From: Ahrensia sp. R2A130
Lineage (GTDB): Bacteria > Pseudomonadota > Alphaproteobacteria > Rhizobiales > Rhizobiaceae
NCBI RefSeq assembly: GCF_000179775.1
Contig: NZ_AEEB01000003.1
Span: 744,001 to 808,000 of the forward strand
Length of the DNA: 64,000 bases
Direction of reading: 5' to 3'
The translations under genes and the position numbers were made by a program. How positions within the stretch are numbered: position 1 is the first letter of the stretch; every line of letters starts with the position of its first letter. The notes under the pieces are model-generated. The model searched no databases, was not told where the DNA came from, and was given only the letters and a program-made list of their open reading frames with translations. This document shows positions 17,784 to 26,237 of the stretch, piece by piece.

Positions 17784-18206
17784 TTACACGATGGTTTTCA
17801 ACTCATCGACGGAAACGTCGAGCACGCGCGCAATACGGGCGATCATCTCGACCTCTTCCTTGACGAGCCGATTATCGGCCCGCGCCATGGAAACCACGTG
17901 AACGAGCACCTCTTTTTTACGGGCATGGTCCATGTGTTCGAAGGTGCCGGCGGCCTGTCGGGCGTTGGTCTCGTAGCCAATCTCTTTAAGATACGCGAGC
18001 ACCTCAGGAACATCCTCTTCGCGGATGCCGAAGACGGTGGAGCACATGAGTTTGAAGAAGCGCAGTTCCTCAGACGTCAGTTCACCGTCGGCAAACATCA
18101 TCCTGACGAGCAGCAAAATTTCCGACGTCAGTTGCGGATCATCCGATAGTTTTTTCACTGAGGGGTTGCCAGAAATATACTCTTTAATGTCGTCGAGAAT
18201 GCCCAT
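17784..18206 (-). CDS. TerB-family tellurite-resistance-like protein
   Basis: A 140-residue soluble, helical, acidic protein. The central part (LLLVRMMFADGELTSEELRFFKLM and later VSMARADNRLVKEEVEMIARIARVLDVS) is the paired-helix pattern of the TerB/DjlA N-terminal family. In that family, acidic residues at the ADGE and ADN turns can bind metal ions. It sits between cobO (15 bases away) and cbiX in the cob run. The role of TerB proteins is largely unknown; metal handling near the cobalt chelatases is an attractive but untested guess. Confidence 0.8.
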   Translation of the reverse strand: MGILDDIKEYISGNPSVKKLSDDPQLTSEILLLVRMMFADGELTSEELRFFKLMCSTVFGIREEDVPEVLAYLKEIGYETNARQAAGTFEHMDHARKKEVLVHVVSMARADNRLVKEEVEMIARIARVLDVSVDELKTIV

Positions 18207-18221
18207 GCCGTCTGCCCGCTC

Positions 18222-18860
18222 TTAAAATTCGATCCCGACCTGCGCTTTTACGCCATCGCGGAAAGGATGTTTCACCATCGTCATATCGGTGACGAGGTCG
18301 GCAAAGTCTATCAGTTCATCCTTGGCATTTCGACCTGTAATAATGACGTGCTTCATTTCCGGTTTGTTGCGCAGGGTTTCTACGATTTCTTCGACAGGCA
18401 GATAGTCGTATCGCAGCACGATATTGAGCTCGTCACACAGCACGAGGTCATGCTCATCGTCCATAATCATTTCCTTAGCGCGCTCCCATGCTGCGCGGGC
18501 TGCATCGATGTCCCGCTGCCGGTCCTGCGTTTCCCAAGTGAAGCCGTCGCCCATCGCGGTCATGGTCACCTGATCGCCCAGCTTTTCGAGGATCACCCGT
18601 TCGCCCGTCTGCCATTTGCCTTTCACGAACTGCACGACACCAACCTTCATACCATTGCCAAGTGCACGGAAAACGACACCGAAAGCGGCGGTGGATTTGC
18701 CTTTGCCCTTGCCGGTGTGAACCATCACCAGACCCTTCTCGCGGGTCTTGGTGGCGATGATCTTGTCGCGCGCCGCCTTCTTCTTTTTCATCTTGTCGGT
18801 GTGGCGCGCGTTCAGTTCTTCCTCGGTCATGTTCTCGAGCGTCTTCGATTTTTCAGCCAT
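18222..18860 (-). CDS. cobO: Cob(I)yrinic acid a,c-diamide adenosyltransferase CobO
   Basis: A 212-residue CobA/CobO/BtuR-type enzyme that transfers the adenosyl group of ATP to cob(I)yrinic acid diamide. The P-loop VHTGKGKGKSTAAFG, VGVVQFVKGKW and VLCDELNIVLRYDYLP are diagnostic, and the C-terminus ends in the family-typical HPFRDGVKAQVGIEF. The N-terminal 35 residues are a charged helix, also normal. Its ATG overlaps the 3' end of cobN by 8 bases. Confidence 0.94.
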   Translation of the reverse strand: MAEKSKTLENMTEEELNARHTDKMKKKKAARDKIIATKTREKGLVMVHTGKGKGKSTAAFGVVFRALGNGMKVGVVQFVKGKWQTGERVILEKLGDQVTMTAMGDGFTWETQDRQRDIDAARAAWERAKEMIMDDEHDLVLCDELNIVLRYDYLPVEEIVETLRNKPEMKHVIITGRNAKDELIDFADLVTDMTMVKHPFRDGVKAQVGIEF

Positions 18861-21800
18861 CAGATGATCCTTCCGCAGACCCGCGGTCCGCTAATTGTTC
18901 TAGGTCGAATTTCGCCGAGTTGGAGCGCGGTGTCCACAACCCACGCTCGATTGCTTCCAATAGCCGGTCCACCATCTCTTCAAGTGCCTTGGGATTCTTG
19001 TCAGCAATGAAATCGCGCACGTCGTCATCGCCAAGATAGGCTGCATGAACGGCATCGAAATGATGGTCCCGCACGCTGCCGGTGGTGGCGGCGAAGGCGA
19101 ACATATAGTCCACGGTCGCAGCCATCTCGAACGCGCCCTTATAACCGTGGCGCATGACACCCGCGATCCATTTCGGGTTCACCACGCGGGCGCGAACAAC
19201 GCGGCCTATCTCCTCATCGAGTGTGCGAATGACAGGCCGTTCAGGCCGTGAATGGTCGTTGTGATAGATCGCAGGGCGTTCACCGGATAATTCTTCGACC
19301 GCAGCAGTGATGCCTCCCTCGAACTGATAATAGTCGTCGGAATCCAGAAGGTCGTGCTCGCGATTGTCTTGGTTTTGAACCACAGCATCGACGTTTGCGA
19401 GACGGCTTTCGAACTCGGCTCGCGCCGGAGCGCCCTCCTCCTTCGCGCCATAGGCGTAGCTTCCCCACTGCAAATAAGCCTCGGCAAGATCGGCTTTATC
19501 AACCCAACCCTTCTCGTCGATAAGCGCTTGCAGGCCTGCCCCGTAAGCGCCGGGTTTCGAGCCGAAAATACGATGGCCAGCATTGCGACGGGCAGTAATG
19601 GCATCCATGCCTTCGGCTTCCAGCGCGAGCGTTTGAGCGTTCACACGCGCCGCCATAGGATTGTCGGCATCGTCTTCATCAAGCGCGGCAATCGCGCGGC
19701 ACGCCTTATCGAAGATTTCAATCTGGGCAGGAAACGCATCGCGAAAAAAGCCGGAAATGCGGAGCGTCACGTCAACACGCGGGCGACCCAGTTCGGCCAG
19801 CGTGATGATCTCGGTTCCGGTCACACGGCGCGAGCCGTGGTCCCACACGGGTCGCACACCGATCAACGCTAATGCCTGCGCGATGTCATCACCGCCGGTG
19901 CGCATATTCGATGTGCCCCACGCTGAAAGCGCCAGCGCAGCGGGCCACTCGCCATGTTCCTGCCGGTGGCGGCGCAGCAACAAGTCGGCGGACCTTTGGC
20001 CCAGATACCAGGCTGCCGGTGTCGGAACGGCGCGGGTATCGACGGAATAGAAATTGCGCCCAGTCGGCAGCACATCAAGCCGTCCTCGCGTTGGTGCGCC
20101 GGATGGGCCGGGCGGGACGAACCGACCGTCGAGTGCTGTGAGCAAACCATCGAGTTCAGCAGGGCCACAACTTTCAACAGCAGGTGCTATGAGGGTTTCG
20201 ATACCGTCCAAAACTGCCTGAGTTGCAAGCCAATCGACATGACAGGCCAGTTCGCCGGACACCAACTTTGCGGCCAACAATTCGATGCGCTCCACCGTGT
20301 CGCCGTTCGTGCGCCAAGGGTCTTCGGACACGGTCTGCAAGACGGTGGGCTGCACACCTTCCCAACTTTCGCCCATGGGGCAATCAAGCGGATCAAACGG
20401 GTCGTCCAGCAGATCGGCGGCTAACGCACGTTGTAGGCTGGCCTCCGCACCCTCGCCCAAGCCACGCGGAACGCGAGCCAGTGCAACGGTAAGATCGGTC
20501 TTCAGCCGCCCTTCTGGCGAGCGCCCGAAAATGTGCAGGCCATCTCGGATCTGCATTTCCTTCAGCTCGCACAGATAGGCGTCGAGCTTCTCCAGCGCAG
20601 TATCGCTATCGTCGCCGTCGATACCTGCATCTTTATCGAGACCTGTGACCTCAAGCAGCTGCAGAATTTCCTTCTTGAGATAGACCAGCCGTCGCGGGTC
20701 GACACCGGAGGCCTCGTAATATTCATCCACCAGCGCTTCGAGTTCCTTCAGCGGCCCGTAGCTTTCCGCCCGCGTTAGCGGCGGCGTAAGGTGGTCGATG
20801 ATAACGGCAGCGGTTCGCCGCTTCGCCTGCGTGCCCTCACCCGGATCATTGACGATAAACGGATAGATATTCGGCACCGGCCCCAACACCGCTTCGGGGT
20901 AACAGGCTTGCGATAGCGCGAGCGCCTTGCCGGGAAGCCACTCCAAATTGCCGTGCTTGCCCATATGAACGGTGGCGTGAACGCCCTGCCGACGCAGATG
21001 AAAGTAGAACGCAAAATAGCCGTGGGGCGGCACGAGGTCCGGCGAGTGATAGGTCTCGGTCGGGTCGATATTGTAGCCGCGCGCAGGCTGGATGCCGATG
21101 AAGGTATTGCCGGACCGGGACAGCGGAAGCGCGAAGCGATCGCTATCGATGTAGGGGTCGCTTGACGGCTCCCCCCAGCGCTCCATAACCGCATCGCGCA
21201 CGACCAGCGGCAACTCTGCGAACATTTCATCATATGCGTCCAACGACAGAGTCTCGCGGATCTCTCTACCGTCGCGCGCGGCATTGGTGGGTCCAGCTTG
21301 AAGCCAATCCATCAGCGCTTCGCTGTCGGCAAAGGCGTCGCCGGTTGCATAACCAGCCTCTGCCATAGCCTCCAACACCGCCACCGTTCCAGCGGGCGTA
21401 TCCAGTCCGACGCCGTTGCCTAGGCGGCCATCACGATTGGGGTAGTTGGCCAGAATAAGCGCTACATTTCGATGCTGTGGCTTAGTCCCCCGCAAGCGTG
21501 CCCAATTCGCAGCGAGTTGAGCGACGAAGGAAATCCGGTCGGCAACAGGTTCGTGACGCACGATATTGCACTGGGTTGCGTCGTCGTATCGAGCCGCATC
21601 CTTGAACGCGATAGCGCGGGACAGCACGCGGCCATCGACTTCCGGCAGGGCGACGTTCATCGCAAGGTCGCGCGCGCCAAGCCCTTGGGCGCCATCGGCC
21701 CAAGCATCTTGCGCGCCTCCTGACAGCACGGCCTGCAACACCACAGCACCGCCTTCTTCCAACACCGTTGGCACGCGTTCGGCACCAAGCGTGGTTTCAA

Positions 21801-22608
21801 CCGTGGACACCGCAAATCCGGTGAGGTTGATGACGACCGGCGGCAAGGTCTGTCCGAACAGTCCGCGAACGACCTCTTGGCTCACAGCGTCTTTAAGCGA
21901 CGAAATGTAGATCGGCAGCGGGTTGCAGCCTGCTGCGTTCAACGCTTCTACCAATCCGTCGACCGGTCCTGTCGAACCGCCCTGCATCAAAGCGCGATAG
22001 AAAATGATCGGTACAACAAGGCGGTCAGAAACCCATTTGGCACGCAAAGTTTCTAGATCACCCCGCACCTCACCAGCGCAATAGACACCGGCTTTCAACA
22101 GTGGTTGCGGTTCAGCGATGCGCGGCGTGGTTCCAGCAGCAATCGCTTTAGTAGCATCTAGAAATCCGGTGAAATTTGCCGGTCCACCCTGCATAAGCAA
22201 CTGCCACAATCCCAGACGCACCTCGTCCGGCACTGTGTTGAACCGGTCCAGCGACGGGTCCGGTTTGTCGTCACCCGGCAGCGCGATCATCTCGACACCA
22301 TTCGCGCGACAAGCTGAGTAGATCGCGTCAAGACCGTAGGCAAAGTAGCTCGCACCACCCAACACACGCACGATCACCAGCTTTGAAGTGGCGACCGTAT
22401 TTTCACACCATGTGTCCACCGAAAGCGGATGGGCCAGCCGCATCTGGTTCGCCAGGCGAAGCTCGAACGAACCATCATGCGCCGAAGCCAAGCCTGCAAG
22501 TTCGGTGTCGGCGGCGGAGACGAACAGCACATCGCCGGGCGTCTGGCCGAGATCGATGGCTTCATCGTCGTCGGCCAACGCCCCCTTCTGAGCGAGCAGA
22601 AGATGCAT
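18853..22608 (-). CDS. cobN: Cobaltochelatase large subunit CobN
   Basis: A 1251-residue subunit of the ATP-dependent CobNST complex that inserts cobalt into hydrogenobyrinic acid a,c-diamide. Recognisable stretches include GLDTPAGTVAVLEAM, FAFYFHLRRQGVHATVHMGKHGNLEWLPGK in two adjoining pieces, the LALSAWGTSNMRTGGDDIAQAL segment, and the C-terminal YMFAFAATTGSVRDHHFD. Its length is within the usual 1,200-1,300 range. CobS and CobT are not in the window. It lies 3 bases after cobW and overlaps cobO. Its presence beside the early chelatase CbiX is notable. Confidence 0.95.
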   Translation of the reverse strand: MHLLLAQKGALADDDEAIDLGQTPGDVLFVSAADTELAGLASAHDGSFELRLANQMRLAHPLSVDTWCENTVATSKLVIVRVLGGASYFAYGLDAIYSACRANGVEMIALPGDDKPDPSLDRFNTVPDEVRLGLWQLLMQGGPANFTGFLDATKAIAAGTTPRIAEPQPLLKAGVYCAGEVRGDLETLRAKWVSDRLVVPIIFYRALMQGGSTGPVDGLVEALNAAGCNPLPIYISSLKDAVSQEVVRGLFGQTLPPVVINLTGFAVSTVETTLGAERVPTVLEEGGAVVLQAVLSGGAQDAWADGAQGLGARDLAMNVALPEVDGRVLSRAIAFKDAARYDDATQCNIVRHEPVADRISFVAQLAANWARLRGTKPQHRNVALILANYPNRDGRLGNGVGLDTPAGTVAVLEAMAEAGYATGDAFADSEALMDWLQAGPTNAARDGREIRETLSLDAYDEMFAELPLVVRDAVMERWGEPSSDPYIDSDRFALPLSRSGNTFIGIQPARGYNIDPTETYHSPDLVPPHGYFAFYFHLRRQGVHATVHMGKHGNLEWLPGKALALSQACYPEAVLGPVPNIYPFIVNDPGEGTQAKRRTAAVIIDHLTPPLTRAESYGPLKELEALVDEYYEASGVDPRRLVYLKKEILQLLEVTGLDKDAGIDGDDSDTALEKLDAYLCELKEMQIRDGLHIFGRSPEGRLKTDLTVALARVPRGLGEGAEASLQRALAADLLDDPFDPLDCPMGESWEGVQPTVLQTVSEDPWRTNGDTVERIELLAAKLVSGELACHVDWLATQAVLDGIETLIAPAVESCGPAELDGLLTALDGRFVPPGPSGAPTRGRLDVLPTGRNFYSVDTRAVPTPAAWYLGQRSADLLLRRHRQEHGEWPAALALSAWGTSNMRTGGDDIAQALALIGVRPVWDHGSRRVTGTEIITLAELGRPRVDVTLRISGFFRDAFPAQIEIFDKACRAIAALDEDDADNPMAARVNAQTLALEAEGMDAITARRNAGHRIFGSKPGAYGAGLQALIDEKGWVDKADLAEAYLQWGSYAYGAKEEGAPARAEFESRLANVDAVVQNQDNREHDLLDSDDYYQFEGGITAAVEELSGERPAIYHNDHSRPERPVIRTLDEEIGRVVRARVVNPKWIAGVMRHGYKGAFEMAATVDYMFAFAATTGSVRDHHFDAVHAAYLGDDDVRDFIADKNPKALEEMVDRLLEAIERGLWTPRSNSAKFDLEQLADRGSAEGSSDG

Positions 22609-22611
22609 GGC

Positions 22612-23667
22612 TTACGACAGCGCTTCCTGAACGGCAGCGTTGATCGCAGTCGCATCCATGTCGTGCTGACCAATCACCACCAAGCGAGAACCGCGTTGCT
22701 CGTCCGCCTGCCAGTCGCGGTCGAAATAGGTATCGATGCGGTTGCCCACAGCTTGAACGACGAGGCGCATGGACTTGCCGGACACTTCGACAAAGCCTTT
22801 GAGACGCAGCACGTCATTGGCTTCGATGATTTTCGCCAAATCGGTTTTCAGCGTCGGCACATCAGCCACCGCACCGCCTGAAACGACGAAACTCTCGAAA
22901 TCATCATGGTCGTGTTCGTGGCCGTCCGCGTGGTGCAATTCGTGATGGGAAAGCCGCGCTTCCATATCGTTTTCGCTGCCGACACCGAGGCCCAGAAGCA
23001 CGGCGGCGCTGGGCGAAGAGCCCTCGCCCGCACGGATCATTTTCGGCTTACGCTTGGTAGCGTGCATGACCTCGTGCTCCACCGCAGCCATGGCGGCGAG
23101 CGGCAGAAGGTCCGTCTTGTTCAGCACGATCAGATCGGCACAGTTAATCTGGTCCTCGAACAATTCTTCAAGTGGGCTATCGTGATCGAGGCTTTCGTCA
23201 GCCTCGCGCTGATGCTGCACGGCATCATGGTCATGGGCAAAACGGCCCGCTGCGACGGCTGCAGAATCCACTACAGTTACGACGCCATCCACCGTCACCT
23301 GCTCGCGGATTTCCGGCCAGTTAAACGCGTTTACCAGTGGTTGTGGCAGCGCGAGGCCCGACGTCTCGATAACGATGTGGTCCGGGCGGCGGTCACTCTC
23401 CATCAGTTTGGTGATGGTGGGAATGAAATCATCAACCACAGTGCAGCAGATGCAGCCGTTGGTCAGCTCGACAATATCGTCTTCCGTGCAGGTCTCGTCT
23501 CCGCAACCGGCCAAAACATCGCCATCGACGCCGAGGTCACCAAACTCATTGATGATGAGCGCGATGCGTTTGCCGTTGGCGGTCGCCAGCAGATTGCGGA
23601 TAAGCGTGGTCTTACCAGCACCGAGAAAACCGGTGATGACAGTGGCAGGAATTTTCTGGGCGTCCAT
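22612..23667 (-). CDS. cobW: Cobalt metallochaperone CobW
   Basis: A 351-residue COG0523 GTPase thought to deliver cobalt for corrin biosynthesis. Walker A GFLGAGKTT is at residues 14-22, the metal-binding CICC is in NGCICCTVVDD, and LNKTDLL is the GTP-base motif. A His/Asp-rich patch (HHELHHADGHEHDHDD, about residues 225-240) probably adds metal-binding capacity. The C-terminal CobW_C domain is present (LRLKGFVEVSGKSMRLVVQAVG). It sits between cobP and cobN with 9 and 3 bases of spacing, under the upstream riboswitch. Confidence 0.94.
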   Translation of the reverse strand: MDAQKIPATVITGFLGAGKTTLIRNLLATANGKRIALIINEFGDLGVDGDVLAGCGDETCTEDDIVELTNGCICCTVVDDFIPTITKLMESDRRPDHIVIETSGLALPQPLVNAFNWPEIREQVTVDGVVTVVDSAAVAAGRFAHDHDAVQHQREADESLDHDSPLEELFEDQINCADLIVLNKTDLLPLAAMAAVEHEVMHATKRKPKMIRAGEGSSPSAAVLLGLGVGSENDMEARLSHHELHHADGHEHDHDDFESFVVSGGAVADVPTLKTDLAKIIEANDVLRLKGFVEVSGKSMRLVVQAVGNRIDTYFDRDWQADEQRGSRLVVIGQHDMDATAINAAVQEALS

Positions 23668-23676
23668 GATGGGGCT

Positions 23677-24309
23677 CTATTTCAATTTTTGGGGCAGGCC
23701 TGCAGTGACGAACCACACGTTCGGAACAGCGGCTGCAAGTTTCTGGTGAAGACGTCCGGCATGGTCGCGAAAATCGCGCGCCATTTTGTTCATTGGCACG
23801 ATGCCCTGTCCGACTTCGTTGGAGACGAAGACGATTCTGGCATTCGACGGGAGGCTTTCTATCAACGCGACGAGACGATCTGCTTCATCGTCCACAGCCC
23901 GCTCGGCCATCATCAAATTGGTGATCCACAACGTCAGGCAATCAACGAGAATACAGCTTTCTTGGGTTGATTGGTTTGCCAAGAGATCGACCAGTTCAAG
24001 GGGCTCCTCAACGAGCGTCCACTCGTCGCCACGGCGTTGGCGGTGGATATCGACGCGGGCTTCCATCTCGCCATCGAACACTTGGCTGGTCGCAAAATAA
24101 ACAGGGCGACGACCGCTTGCCAGAACCAGTTTTTCTGCAAACGCACTCTTACCCGACCGCGCCCCACCCAAGACAAGACCGTGGTGTAAAAGTTCTGTCT
24201 CCGCGCCTGCATGGACGAGATTCTGTTCGATAACGCAAAAGCTCCAATGTCTTCGATAACCGCACACACGTACGGCGTTGATAGCTTTCGGGAGGTCATG
24301 CGGGATCAT
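23677..24309 (-). CDS. cobP: Adenosylcobinamide kinase / guanylyltransferase CobP (CobU), N-terminally extended
   Basis: A bifunctional enzyme that phosphorylates adenosylcobinamide and adds GMP to make the nucleotide-loop precursor. LVLGGARSGKSAFAEKL is the P-loop, with VYFATSQV, RRGDEWTLVEEP and VFVSNEVGQGIVP further on. The start is uncertain. ATG 24309 has GGAG 9 bases upstream and gives 210 residues, but the P-loop then begins about 50 residues in, whereas relatives start only a few residues before it. A GTG at 24330 also lies in frame. No ATG, GTG or TTG stands just before the P-loop, so either there is a real extension or a small indel moved the natural start (a neighbouring frame has ATG 24212). 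It is the first gene after the riboswitch. Confidence 0.85.
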   Translation of the reverse strand: MIPHDLPKAINAVRVCGYRRHWSFCVIEQNLVHAGAETELLHHGLVLGGARSGKSAFAEKLVLASGRRPVYFATSQVFDGEMEARVDIHRQRRGDEWTLVEEPLELVDLLANQSTQESCILVDCLTLWITNLMMAERAVDDEADRLVALIESLPSNARIVFVSNEVGQGIVPMNKMARDFRDHAGRLHQKLAAAVPNVWFVTAGLPQKLK

Positions 24310-24386
24310 GGAGACATGCTCCACAGACACTGCACTGACGAAATTTCCCGTTCGCCGGTTAGTGGCCGCGGCGCAAGCGCTTCGAC

Positions 24387-24564
24387 CGGTGCAGATGGCA
24401 GGTCTCCTGGCTACGGATCACAGGTTGCCTCTCCCCTTCCCGCCGAATGAACGGCAGTGGATATGAGAGGAACCTCACCGCTACAGTCGCGGGGTCGGCT
24501 GTGGTTGAAGGCCCCCTACTTGGGTCAGCCCTGTCACATTCCCTTTTGCTCCGCCAGTGCACCG
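24387..24564 (-). promoter_or_regulatory. Cobalamin (AdoCbl) riboswitch upstream of cobP
   Basis: On the minus strand the conserved elements occur in the right order. A P1 strand CGGTGCA is at 24558-24564. AAAAGGGAA follows, then CCCCGCGACTGTAGCGG, CCACTG and CGGGAAGG. The B12 box AGCCAGGAGACCTGCC lies at 24397-24412, and the closing P1 strand TGCACCG at 24387-24393 pairs perfectly over 7 bases with the first. The P4 region carries an extra insert (24510-24530) that recurs upstream of cbiX. The element ends about 78 bases before the cobP start, leaving space for an expression platform. It should repress the cobP-cobW-cobN-... run when B12 is plentiful. Confidence 0.93.
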
Positions 24565-24679
24565 TAAAGCGCACGCGGCAGACCACTTGCAGATGCGACA
24601 CAATAGCAAGCGCCAGACCGCGTCAATTCAATACGCGACATCCACCGACGTTATGTTCGCAGCACCAAGAGCGTAGGTA

Positions 24680-26161
24680 TCAAAGATCGAAGATTGCTGG
24701 ATCAACGACCTCTTCGAGAGCGTCGGCAAGTTCGTCCAACGCTGTTTGGACAGTATCCCTGTATTGGATAAGCGGTGCGCTGATTCCAACACTCTTCAGA
24801 TATTCAGAACGCCATTCGTCCGTAGCGAAAAGACCATGAAGATAGCAGCCACGAACGCTGCCATCTTTGTTGGCAGCGCCGTCAGGTGCACCATCCAGCA
24901 TGACCATCGGCGAAGCAGTATCTGCGCCTGTGGTGCGGCCCATATGAATTTCATATCCATCCAAACGAGCGCCTGACCGTGGATCAATCGCAACGCGATT
25001 GAGGACGGTTTTTTGAGGAACGAGAACGGTCTCGACATCGAGGAAACCGAGCCCTTTAGCCTCTTTCTGAAGCCCTTCGATGCCATCAGGGTCACGCACC
25101 ACTTGGCCCAGCATTTGATAGCCACCACAGATACCCAACACGTGGCCACCGCGCTCCACATGGCTCGCGAGACGCTTGTCCCAACCCAAAGCTCTGAACT
25201 GCTCTAGATCGGCAATGGTGGACTTACTGCCCGGTAGCACGACCAATTTCGCATCGACCGGCCAAGCATCGTCGGGCCGAACGAAAACGAGCCGCACGCC
25301 TGGTTGAAGCCGGAGTGGATCAAGATCATCGAAGTTGGCGATGCGTGACAACACTGGCACGATAACGGTGGCTCCATCGCCGACCCCGGCATCAAAATTG
25401 TCGACGCCTTTCTCCAAAGCCACCGAGTCTTCAGCTGGCAACCGGTTGGCCATTGGTAGCCACGGAACGACACCAAAACCCTTCCACCCGGTGAAACCTT
25501 CGACAGCCGTCAAACCATCATCGAACAGGGAAACGTCTCCGCGAAATTTGTTGATCAGGTAACCCGCAATCATGGCGCGGTCAGCGTCAGGCAAAATCGC
25601 GTGGGTGCCAACGAGACTGGCGATCACTCCGCCACGGTCGATGTCTCCCACAAGAACCACAGGCACATTGGCGGCTGTCGCGAAGCCCATATTCGCGATG
25701 TCACCCTGTCGAAGGTTGATCTCCGCCGGCGATCCAGCTCCTTCCACGATGACGAGGTCCGACGTTTCGCAAAGCCGTTTGTGGCTTTCCAGAACGGCAT
25801 CGAGAAATTGCGGCTTTAGCTTCTGGTAATCGCGTCCCTTGGCACTGCCCCGCACCTTACCGTGCACCACGATCTGGCTGCCGGTCTCTGACTGCGGCTT
25901 CAACAACACAGGGTTCATGTCGACGCTGGACGGTCGCCCGCACGCCAACGCTTGCAACCATTGGGCACGACCGATCTCTCCACCAGAACCGTCAGCCAGT
26001 GGGACTTCGGCGACGGCTGCATTGTTCGACATGTTTTGAGGTTTGAACGGCGCAACAGAAAGCCCGCGCCGCGTGGCCCACCGGCAAAGGCCAGCCACAA
26101 GAACCGTCTTGCCGACGTCAGAGCCGGTACCCTGCAACATGATGGATCGCGCTTTTGTCAT
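24680..26161 (-). CDS. cobQ: Cobyric acid synthase CobQ
   Basis: A 493-residue glutamine amidotransferase that amidates the b, d, e and g carboxylates of adenosyl-cobyrinic diamide. The opening MLQGTGSDVGKTVLVAGLCR is the family P-loop and KPQNMSNNA follows as expected. VEGAGSPAEINLR and VLVGDIDRGG mark the synthetase domain. GHVLGICGGYQMLG carries the glutaminase Cys. The gene lies upstream of the riboswitch, so it is not under that switch; its own leader has a strong hairpin at 26194-26237, only 32 bases before the ATG. No clear Shine-Dalgarno sequence is visible. Confidence 0.94.
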   Translation of the reverse strand: MTKARSIMLQGTGSDVGKTVLVAGLCRWATRRGLSVAPFKPQNMSNNAAVAEVPLADGSGGEIGRAQWLQALACGRPSSVDMNPVLLKPQSETGSQIVVHGKVRGSAKGRDYQKLKPQFLDAVLESHKRLCETSDLVIVEGAGSPAEINLRQGDIANMGFATAANVPVVLVGDIDRGGVIASLVGTHAILPDADRAMIAGYLINKFRGDVSLFDDGLTAVEGFTGWKGFGVVPWLPMANRLPAEDSVALEKGVDNFDAGVGDGATVIVPVLSRIANFDDLDPLRLQPGVRLVFVRPDDAWPVDAKLVVLPGSKSTIADLEQFRALGWDKRLASHVERGGHVLGICGGYQMLGQVVRDPDGIEGLQKEAKGLGFLDVETVLVPQKTVLNRVAIDPRSGARLDGYEIHMGRTTGADTASPMVMLDGAPDGAANKDGSVRGCYLHGLFATDEWRSEYLKSVGISAPLIQYRDTVQTALDELADALEEVVDPAIFDL

Positions 26162-26193
26162 AGTGCCGCTCTAGCGCAGGAAGCCTAAACGCA

Positions 26194-26237
26194 AAACCCC
26201 GCAGGACAGCCTAATAAGCGGTTCTCCTGCGGGGTTT
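26194..26237 (-). terminator. Strong hairpin terminator or attenuator in front of cobQ
   Basis: AAACCCCGCAGGA (26194-26206) and TCCTGCGGGGTTT (26225-26237) form a perfect 13-base-pair stem with an 18-base loop. The match continues partly outside, as CCTAAAC and GTTTAGG. On the minus strand the stem is followed by GTTTTGCGTTT, a modest T-rich tail. It could end the transcript from the 27-30 kb operon or a small unit just upstream, or act as an attenuator of cobQ. Confidence 0.7.

Noticed and set aside
16248..18149. A 633-codon plus-strand open frame opposite cbiX and terB
   Set aside because: It has no domain and an odd His/Arg-rich composition; the minus-strand genes explain the codon pattern.
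22906..23970. A 354-codon plus-strand open frame opposite cobW
   Set aside because: It is a shadow of cobW and cobP with no motif of its own.
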